From assembly GCA_902798105.1 (NCBI GenBank), contig CADBVG010000011.1:1-34860 (forward strand): a stretch of DNA of 34,860 nucleotides, given 5' to 3'. Below are positions 29,612-34,860 of this stretch, piece by piece. A program made the position numbers and the translations under genes. The notes below the pieces were generated by a model, which did not search any database, was not told the DNA's origin, and saw only the letters and a list, made by a program, of their open reading frames with translations. This DNA is from an uncultured Eubacteriales bacterium. Lineage in GTDB: Bacteria > Bacillota > Clostridia > Christensenellales > Aristaeellaceae. Position 1 is the first letter of the stretch, and the number at the start of each line of letters is the position of its first letter.

Positions 29612-31141
29612 ATGGAGGAGCGGGAACTGAAGCACCTGTACCCGACGCTGGAAATGGTGGCGGAGGAATTGAACCAAGCGGGGTTTACCTGCCGCATCGC
29701 GCGCGAGACGGGAGAACGGCGCTTTCGGGGGGCGCGGCTCTTTTCCGGAAATGGCCTGCCCGCCCCGGACGTACTGTGCGTGGTTGGCCCCGAGGAAGTC
29801 GCCGCCTTTCGGGGCAGCGATCACGCCTGCGTCAGCGCCGTCCCCGTCCAGGGGAAGGGCGGTTGCATATTGTGCATGAACCGCACGCCACAGGCGCTGC
29901 TGGATGCGCTCATGGACATCTTTGAGCGCTGCCGGGAGATGGAGGCGCGCATCGACGAGCTGGTCTATCGCAACGCCGACCTGCGACAGCTTTGTGAGCT
30001 GGGCGCAACCCTGCTGGAGAATCCCATCTGCATACACGACGACTGGTTCGTTATGGTGGCGCGGTCGGCGGAGCTGGCGGAGGTCATGCCGCCGGACTAT
30101 GTGATGTCCTCCTCGAAGGAGTTCATTCCCCGGGCCATCGTCGAAGATTTCAAAAACGACGGGGAGTACCTGGAGACCTACGTACACCGGGACGCCCGGA
30201 TCTGGGATGCCACCCCCCAGGGGCTGCGCTGCCTGTACGCCAATCTGTGGGAGGGCAGCGTCTACCGGGGAAGGCTTCTGGTGGTGGAGTACAGGCGGCC
30301 GTTCAGGAAGCTGGACCTGGCCCTGGCGGAGCTGCTGGCCCAGCGTGCGCTGATGCTGTTGAGCTACAGCCGCGCGGGCCAGGATCGGGCCTATCGCAGC
30401 ATGGACGACGTTGTATTGGACCTGCTCAACGGCAAAGCCCCCGCGCCCCAGGAGGAGGCGCAGCTGCTGGCCATGCTGGGCTGGAAGCGGGACGAGCGGC
30501 TGCTGTGCATGCGGCTGGAATCCCAGATGCAGTCCGAAGCCGGGGTGGTGGATCACGCACTGCACAGCGACCTGTTCCAGGTGTTTCCCCAGGGCTATAT
30601 ACTGTTCTCCGGCCACCAGCAGTGCGTGCTGCTGAACCTGGACCGGCAGGCGCTGACTCTGCCGATGCTGCGCCACAAGCTGTCGCCGCTGTGCCGGGAC
30701 TATTGCCTCTATGCAGGCATATCATCCCCGGTGCGGGGGACGGGGGAACTCAACGTCGCCTATTTGCAGTCCCGGGTGGCGCTGGAGAAGGCGTTCCAGC
30801 TGGGCGGTGAGCGCTGGGCGATTCCCTTCTCTGATTGCGCCCTGGAGTACATGCTCAGCCGAACCCGGGAGGCGATGCCGCTGCGGCATTTGGTGGCCCC
30901 GGAGCTGAACGCGCTGCTCGAGCACGACAAGCAGAAGGGCACCCAGTACTACCAGACCCTACGGGCCTTCCTGCTCAACGAGCGGGAGATCACCCGCACC
31001 GCCGACGTGCTGATCATCCATCGCACCACGCTGCTGTACCGACTGCGCAAGATGCAGGCCGTGGCGTCCATCGACCTGGACGACCCCAAGCGCCGTCTGG
31101 ATTTGCTGATCTCACTGTGGATACTGGACAGCCAGGGGTAA
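29612..31141 (+). CDS. PucR/CdaR family transcriptional regulator
   Basis: The 509-residue regulator ends with the HTH_30 domain of the PucR family: TLRAFLLNEREITRTADVLI with HRTTLLYRLRKMQ forms the helix-turn-helix near 455-490. A GGDEF-like middle region (about 270-400, with RDERLLCMRLESQMQ and YCLYAGISSPVRGTGEL) precedes it as in CdaR. The first 130 residues (with YPTLEMVAEELNQAGF, then a helix MEARIDELVYRNADLRQL) are a sensor-like part I do not recognise. GGGAGGG sits 7 nt before ATG 29612. It is divergent from the corrinoid gene and may regulate that gene or its own operon. Confidence 0.88.
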   Translation: MEERELKHLYPTLEMVAEELNQAGFTCRIARETGERRFRGARLFSGNGLPAPDVLCVVGPEEVAAFRGSDHACVSAVPVQGKGGCILCMNRTPQALLDALMDIFERCREMEARIDELVYRNADLRQLCELGATLLENPICIHDDWFVMVARSAELAEVMPPDYVMSSSKEFIPRAIVEDFKNDGEYLETYVHRDARIWDATPQGLRCLYANLWEGSVYRGRLLVVEYRRPFRKLDLALAELLAQRALMLLSYSRAGQDRAYRSMDDVVLDLLNGKAPAPQEEAQLLAMLGWKRDERLLCMRLESQMQSEAGVVDHALHSDLFQVFPQGYILFSGHQQCVLLNLDRQALTLPMLRHKLSPLCRDYCLYAGISSPVRGTGELNVAYLQSRVALEKAFQLGGERWAIPFSDCALEYMLSRTREAMPLRHLVAPELNALLEHDKQKGTQYYQTLRAFLLNEREITRTADVLIIHRTTLLYRLRKMQAVASIDLDDPKRRLDLLISLWILDSQG

Positions 31142-31165
31142 AGCGGTACAAAATCGCCGCAACGG

Positions 31166-31194
31166 TTGCAATATCGCCCGCGATCTGTTATAAT
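31166..31194 (+). promoter_or_regulatory. Sigma-A promoter with extended -10 for the gene at 31230
   Basis: TTGCAA (31166-31171) and a perfect TATAAT (31189-31194) are 17 bp apart, and TGT precedes the -10. The leader is about 28 nt. It shows that the gene is not simply cotranscribed with the PucR gene. Confidence 0.8.
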
Positions 31195-31229
31195 GGGATT
31201 AAGATTAATAAGTATGAGGAGGCATTGGC

Positions 31230-32021
31230 ATGGCTGGTTTGATGGACGAATTGGGCAAGGCGGTCGGCAAGGCCGTGGATGGCGCGAAGGACCTGTTTGA
31301 AAAGGCGAAGCCCGGCATTGAGGAGACCTTCGACAAGGTATCCGACGGGGCAAGGGATCTGATCGAAAAGGCGAAGCCCGCCGTGGCGGGCGCGCTGGAC
31401 AAGATGGGGGACGGTGCGAAGAACCTGGCCGATAAGGCAAAGGGCGCGGCCGAGGGCAAGCCCGACCTGAAGGGAGAGATTTCCGACGAGGTCAGAGCCC
31501 AGGTGGAGCAGATTCGCAGCGCCGCGGCCACCGGCACCGATTCCATCCACGATTACATACAGGGCAAGTTTGCCAAGACCGAGGAAAAGATGGGTGAGGC
31601 CAAGGAAGAGGCCGACAAGGCGATCAAGGAGATTGCCGACGACGCCAAACAGGAAGCCGACAAGACGATGAAGGATTTCGCCGAAGGCGCCAGGCAGGCT
31701 GCCGACAAGGCGGAGACCGCCACCAAGGATGTGCTGAAGGCGGTGGGCGACGGCGTGCGCACGCTGGCCGACAAGGTCAAGGATACCTTTGAGCAGGTCA
31801 AGGGCGAAGCCGCCAAGGCCGTGGAAACGGCGAAGCAGGAGGCCGACGCGCAGACTGAAGCCGCCGCAGAAGCTGCGGAGACGGTCGCTGACAAGGCTGA
31901 AGCCGCTACCGAAGCGGCGAAGGAGATCATCGTCGAGGGTCCCTCCGCCGACACGCTCTCCGAGGTGCTCGAGACAGAGGCCGCCGAGGAACCCACTCCC
32001 GAGGAGACCGGGGAGGAATAA
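31230..32021 (+). CDS. Ala/Lys/Glu-rich amphipathic repeat protein (LEA/apolipoprotein-like)
   Basis: The 263-residue protein has no signal peptide and no membrane helix. It is almost entirely charged amphipathic helix. Residues 16-72 hold about two and a half copies of a 22-residue unit with the pattern DGA(K/R)(D/N)L-x2-KAK(P/G), the first pair being VDGAKDLFEKAKPGIEETFD and VSDGARDLIEKAKPAVAGAL. Later repeats are shorter (AKEEADKAIKEIADDAKQEA). The tail from about 230 is acidic and Pro-rich. Such composition is typical of LEA-like, apolipoprotein-like or phasin-like surface-coating proteins. A specific role cannot be assigned. TGAGGAGG precedes ATG 31230. Own promoter and terminator make it a single-gene unit. 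Confidence 0.8.
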   Translation: MAGLMDELGKAVGKAVDGAKDLFEKAKPGIEETFDKVSDGARDLIEKAKPAVAGALDKMGDGAKNLADKAKGAAEGKPDLKGEISDEVRAQVEQIRSAAATGTDSIHDYIQGKFAKTEEKMGEAKEEADKAIKEIADDAKQEADKTMKDFAEGARQAADKAETATKDVLKAVGDGVRTLADKVKDTFEQVKGEAAKAVETAKQEADAQTEAAAEAAETVADKAEAATEAAKEIIVEGPSADTLSEVLETEAAEEPTPEETGEE

Positions 32022-32031
32022 GCAACATTAT

Positions 32032-32075
32032 AAAACGCCGTTCAAATCCGGTTGGGATTTGAACGGCGTTTTATT
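32032..32075. terminator. Bidirectional terminator between converging genes
   Basis: AAAACGCCGTTCAAATCC (32032-32049) pairs perfectly with GGATTTGAACGGCGTTTT (32055-32072): an 18-bp stem with A-tract and T-tract on its two sides, ideal for ending both the repeat-protein and ABC-F transcripts. Confidence 0.93.
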
Positions 32076-33996
32076 ACTGCTCCGCGACCGCCTCGCTGAG
32101 TTCCTCCCAAGCCTCGTACAGCGCGTCCAGCTGCGCCTGGGCATCCCGGTGCTCCCGGGCCACCCGGGCGGACTCGGCGGGGTTGGAATAGATCTCGGGC
32201 TGGCCCATCTGATGCTCCAGGTCGGCGATGCGCTGCTCGGTGGTGGCGATGTCGTCCTCGGCCTTCTTCAGCTTCGCCTGTAGGGCCTTGGCGGATTCCT
32301 TTGCCAGCCGCTGTCGGCGCTTTTCCTTGTCGATCTGGGTGCGGGTCGCGCCTTCGGCGCCCCATTCCGCCTCGCCGGCGGCCTGTACCCGCTTCTTTTC
32401 CAGGTAGTCGTCGTAGTTGCCAAGGTACTCCATTGCGCCCTCGGGGCTCATTTCGATAACCTTGGTGGCGACCCGGTTGATGAAATAGCGGTCGTGGCTG
32501 ACGGTGAGCAGCGTGCCCTCGAAGTCCTCCAGGGCGGCTTCCAGCACCTCGCGGCTGTCCATGTCCAGGTGGTTGGTGGGCTCGTCCAGCAGCAGCAGGT
32601 TGTCCTGCTTCAGCATCAGCTTCGCCAGCGCCACCCGGCCGCGTTCGCCGCCGGAGAGGGTGCCCACCGGCTGAAACACGTCGTCGCCGGTCAGCAGGAA
32701 CAGCGCCAGCACGCCCCGCACCCGGTCGGGCTCCAGGCGGGGAAAGTCATCCCACACCTCGTTCATTACGTCCTTCTCCGGGTGCAGGCCGGCGTGCTGC
32801 TGGTCGTAGTAGCCCAGGTCCACGTTGCTGCCGAAGTTCACCGTGCCGTGGTCGGCGGGCAGCTTTCCGGCGATGATGTTCAGGAGGGTGGACTTGCCCA
32901 CGCCGTTGGGGCCGATGATGGCCACCCGGTCCCCGGCGCGCAGGTGCAGGTTGAAGTGCTCGAACAGCGTGCGGCCCTCGAAGCCCTTGGAGAGGTCGCG
33001 CAGCATCAGCACGTCGTCGCCGGTGCGGCGGCGGGCGGTGAAGTTGAAGCGCACCTTCTGCTCGCTGACGGGCCGATCGATCCGCTCCAGCTTCTCAAGC
33101 CTGCGCTCCCGGCTCTCCGCCGCCTTGATGGACTTCTCCCGGTTGTACATGCGGTAGCGGGCGATGATGGCCTCCTGGCGGGCGATCTCAGCTTGTTGCA
33201 GCTTATATTCCTTTAGTTGGCGCTCCAGGTTGGCCTGGCGCTGTACGGCGAAGCGGTCGTAGTTGCCGGCGTACTGGGTCAGCCGCTTCATGGACAACTC
33301 GGCCATGCAGTCGCACACGGCGTTCAGGAAGTAACGGTCATGGCTGATGACCAGCACCGTGCCCCGGTATTTCTTGAGCGTCTCCTCCAGCCACTGGGTG
33401 GAAGTCAGGTCCAGGTGGTTGGTGGGCTCGTCCAGCATCAGCAGGTCCGGCTGGGTCAGCAGCAGCCGCGCCAGGCACAGCCGGGTCTTTTCGCCGCCGG
33501 AGAGCAGGCTGGCGGGCTGGGTCTCCCTGCCCCGGGCGAAGCCCAGGCCGGCCAGCACGCCCTGTATGCGGCTGGGCCATTCATAGCCCCCGGCGTCCTC
33601 GAAGCGGTCCACCAGCCGTGAATAGGCCTTCGACAGCTGTTCAAAGGCCTCAGCGTCGCCGTGCTTCTCGGCCATCTCATGCTCCATCTGGCGCATCCGG
33701 GCTTCCATCTGCCGCACCGGCTCGAAGACCCGCTCCAGCTCCTGCTGGATGGTCAGTTCGCTTTGAATGTCGGCGTCCTGGGTCAGCATGCCCACGCGCA
33801 TACCCTTTACCAGCGATATCGTGCCGGAATCCGGGGCCATGTCGCCGTTGATCAGTCGAAACAGCGTGGATTTGCCGCTGCCGTTCACGCCCACCAGACC
33901 CATGCGCCCTCCGGCCTGCAGGGTCAGGTTCACATCCTTCAGGATTTCGTTCATCCCGAAGGACTTATTCACATTTTGAAGGGTCAGGAGTATCAT
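32074..33996 (-). CDS. ABC-F family ATPase (YdiF/Uup-like)
   Basis: The 640-residue soluble protein has two ABC domains and no membrane segments. ABC-F proteins act on ribosomes, to relieve stalls or protect against drugs. Domain 1 has Walker A GVNGSGKST (36-44), signature LLSGGEKTRL and Walker B LLMLDEPTNHLD. The interdomain linker (the P-site tRNA interaction motif) follows with YAGNYDRFAVQRQANLERQL and the helices after it. Domain 2 has GPNGVGKST, LSGGERGRVA and LLLLDEPTNHLD. A C-terminal coiled coil (about 555-640) is typical of YdiF/Uup. Nothing marks it as a dedicated resistance factor. ATG 33996 follows AAAGG by 9 nt; the frame is open further upstream but has no start signal and crosses repeat R7. 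Confidence 0.93.
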   Translation of the reverse strand: MILLTLQNVNKSFGMNEILKDVNLTLQAGGRMGLVGVNGSGKSTLFRLINGDMAPDSGTISLVKGMRVGMLTQDADIQSELTIQQELERVFEPVRQMEARMRQMEHEMAEKHGDAEAFEQLSKAYSRLVDRFEDAGGYEWPSRIQGVLAGLGFARGRETQPASLLSGGEKTRLCLARLLLTQPDLLMLDEPTNHLDLTSTQWLEETLKKYRGTVLVISHDRYFLNAVCDCMAELSMKRLTQYAGNYDRFAVQRQANLERQLKEYKLQQAEIARQEAIIARYRMYNREKSIKAAESRERRLEKLERIDRPVSEQKVRFNFTARRRTGDDVLMLRDLSKGFEGRTLFEHFNLHLRAGDRVAIIGPNGVGKSTLLNIIAGKLPADHGTVNFGSNVDLGYYDQQHAGLHPEKDVMNEVWDDFPRLEPDRVRGVLALFLLTGDDVFQPVGTLSGGERGRVALAKLMLKQDNLLLLDEPTNHLDMDSREVLEAALEDFEGTLLTVSHDRYFINRVATKVIEMSPEGAMEYLGNYDDYLEKKRVQAAGEAEWGAEGATRTQIDKEKRRQRLAKESAKALQAKLKKAEDDIATTEQRIADLEHQMGQPEIYSNPAESARVAREHRDAQAQLDALYEAWEELSEAVAEQ

Positions 33997-34045
33997 TTGG
34001 GAGACCTTTCTTTCTCGGGTGGAAAACATGTTCCCCGCATGGATA

Positions 34046-34114
34046 TGTAGCGGCGGCGCCTGCGCCGCCATAAATACCCGGTAATACCGTGGCGGCCTGG
34101 AGGCCGCCGCTACA
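34046..34114. repeat. GTAGCGGCGGCGCC palindrome overlapping a stop codon (copy R7)
   Basis: Arms TGTAGCGGCGGCGCCTGCGC (34046-34065, continuing CGCCA) and TGGCGGCCTGGAGGCCGCCG (34090-34109, continuing CTACA) pair over about 25 bp. The right arm contains the TAG stop codon (34110-34112) of the DUF3267 gene, so the insertion or its spread may have set that gene's 3' end. Confidence 0.8.
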
Positions 34115-34685
34115 AAGTCATTGTGCGCCGCATGATCCGCATTCTTACGCCGGTGTCCTGGATCAGCAAATCGCCCTTCAAACGGGCCAAGGCCCAAGCG
34201 GTGTAAATATCGCCCGCAGAGCCGGACAGATTGGAGATCTGTATGATCCACAGCGGCCAGAACCACGCCTGTGGCAGCATGGCGATGGCGATTTGCAGCG
34301 CCGCGCCCCAGACCACCACCGGCGCGAGGGCGGTGATGATGTGTGATTTTTTGTCAAACCACACCGTGCTGCCCGCATAGGCGTAGGGCAGCTTCAGGCC
34401 ATAGATGGGCTTCACGCTTGACAGGGCGAACATGGCGATGCCGTGGGTCAGCTCGTGCAGCGGTATATAGGCGAGCAGCGCCAGCCCCAGGCAGGGCCAC
34501 ATATACCATTTGGAGGCCATCAGCCGCCAGGAGGGCCCCACTGGCACGGCCAGCAGCCCGACGATCACCGGTACGACGATCAGCGCCAGCGACAGTATCA
34601 CCAGCGCCTTCACCTGCCTGCGGTTGCGCATGAAGTCCAGCGTCCCGGCGTAGCGATAGCCCGGGGGAAGGGTTTTGTGGTTCAT
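34110..34685 (-). CDS. DUF3267 family membrane metalloprotease-like protein
   Basis: The 191-residue membrane protein has about four hydrophobic segments (near 28-48, 62-82, 118-135 and 138-155). The second ends in PLHELTHGIAMF, whose HELTH is a zinc-binding HExxH. The segment PYAYAGSTVWFDKKSHIITA follows, as in the DUF3267 family, which resembles site-2 protease-like peptidases. The substrate is unknown. AAAGGAC precedes ATG 34685. The last codon and stop lie in repeat R7, and an ATTCTGATTT hairpin stands 19 nt upstream of the start. It is followed at 113 nt by the ABC-F gene on the same strand. Confidence 0.87.
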   Translation of the reverse strand: MNHKTLPPGYRYAGTLDFMRNRRQVKALVILSLALIVVPVIVGLLAVPVGPSWRLMASKWYMWPCLGLALLAYIPLHELTHGIAMFALSSVKPIYGLKLPYAYAGSTVWFDKKSHIITALAPVVVWGAALQIAIAMLPQAWFWPLWIIQISNLSGSAGDIYTAWALARLKGDLLIQDTGVRMRIMRRTMTL

Positions 34686-34703
34686 GATTGTCCTTTCGGG
34701 TAA

Positions 34704-34740
34704 ATTCTGATTTATCGAGCAGGGCTCGATAAATCAGAAT
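34704..34740. repeat. Perfect 17-bp ATTCTGATTTATCGAGC hairpin (family T, copy 3)
   Basis: ATTCTGATTTATCGAGC (34704-34720) pairs perfectly with GCTCGATAAATCAGAAT (34724-34740) around AGG. It is the cleanest copy of the repeat also at 7834 and 17643. It lies in the leader of the DUF3267 gene on the minus strand. Confidence 0.82.
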
Positions 34741-34749
34741 CGAGTGATT

Positions 34750-34792
34750 AGTGGCTAGTGGCTAGTGGTGGAGCAAATCCCTACGGGATTTG
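34750..34792. repeat. TAGTGGC tandem triplet and CAAATCCC hairpin at the window end
   Basis: TAGTGGC is repeated two and a half times from about 34749 to 34769, and CAAATCCC (34774-34781) pairs with GGGATTTG (34785-34792). The last 70 nt after this show a loose TTTGATT/AATCAAA inverted pair but no gene; an element may continue past the window. Confidence 0.5.
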
Positions 34793-34860
34793 TTTGATTC
34801 AATGGGAACGGCAGAGGTTTCAATGTTTCTCGGTTCTTTCAATCAAAGAAATCCGCAAGG

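Noticed and set aside
32074-33996. The ABC-F gene as an antibiotic resistance determinant
   Set aside because: The long C-terminal coiled coil and generic linker fit housekeeping YdiF/Uup types; nothing in the sequence or neighbourhood indicates resistance.
33997-34266. A 90-residue N-terminal extension of the ABC-F protein
   Set aside because: It would cross repeat R7 and overlap the DUF3267 gene; ATG 33996 has the family's usual start sequence.

Overview
The window is about 34.9 kb of GC-rich chromosomal DNA from what looks like a strictly anaerobic, low-oxygen-niche member of the Clostridia (Bacillota). The grounds are strong AGGAGG-type ribosome binding sites, sigma-A promoters close to TTGACA-17-TATAAT (several with an extended TGn), a monomeric [FeFe] hydrogenase, a secreted FMN/FAD reductase of the fumarate-reductase family, AddA rather than RecB, a corrinoid protein, a PucR regulator and an LCP cell-wall ligase. 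A gut or rumen Christensenellales-like lineage would fit, but the sequence alone does not settle the taxon. No phage, plasmid, CRISPR array or complete insertion sequence was seen.

Layout. 1-4000: a YihY membrane protein, tRNA-Leu(CAA) on the minus strand, an ECF sigma factor with its zinc-finger anti-sigma factor, a secreted SIMPL-domain protein and a DUF1292 protein. 4000-12100, mostly minus strand: serine acetyltransferase with a small HTH regulator upstream, a sugar isomerase of the fucose/arabinose group, an unknown protein read divergently from it, a large secreted flavin reductase, and the greA-lysS operon behind a consensus promoter. 12400-18600, plus strand: a compact surface-glycan cluster of an LCP ligase, an initiating sugar-phosphate transferase, a polysaccharide deacetylase, an unusual epimerase/ATP-grasp fusion and a family 2 glycosyltransferase. 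18700-24500: addA, a phosphoribosyltransferase and a group-B-like [FeFe] hydrogenase, the last two read from divergent promoters. 24500-29400: a hemolysin-III-like protein, a secreted unknown protein, a zinc-ribbon protein, a DegV protein and an orphan corrinoid protein. 29600-34700: a PucR regulator, an amphipathic repeat protein, an ABC-F ATPase and a DUF3267 metalloprotease-like protein.

The most unusual content lies between genes. At least four families of palindromic dispersed repeats are present. (1) Eight sites carry a GTAG(C/G)GGCG(C/G)C palindrome, mostly just 3' of genes, sometimes nested in an outer GGGGCTGTCTCA inverted repeat. (2) Three sites carry an ATTCTGATTT inverted repeat. 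(3) Two loci carry clusters of a GTCATCCTGAGCGG repeat. (4) A hairpin-forming family has two copies of 170-182 bp with CTTAAGGAAATACCGCA terminal inverted repeats and two further core copies, one cut by the start of the window. In three copies of family 4 a central 19-nt hairpin keeps its pairing through compensatory base changes while the TG(A/G)CG loop is nearly constant. This is direct evidence for selection on, or recent spread of, a folded element, and it is the best candidate here for something undescribed.

The glycan genes form an ordered unit. The sugar transferase loads the first sugar phosphate onto a lipid carrier, the glycosyltransferase extends it, the deacetylase and the fusion protein modify sugars, and the LCP protein could attach the product to the wall. 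No flippase or polymerase is present, so the set is partial.
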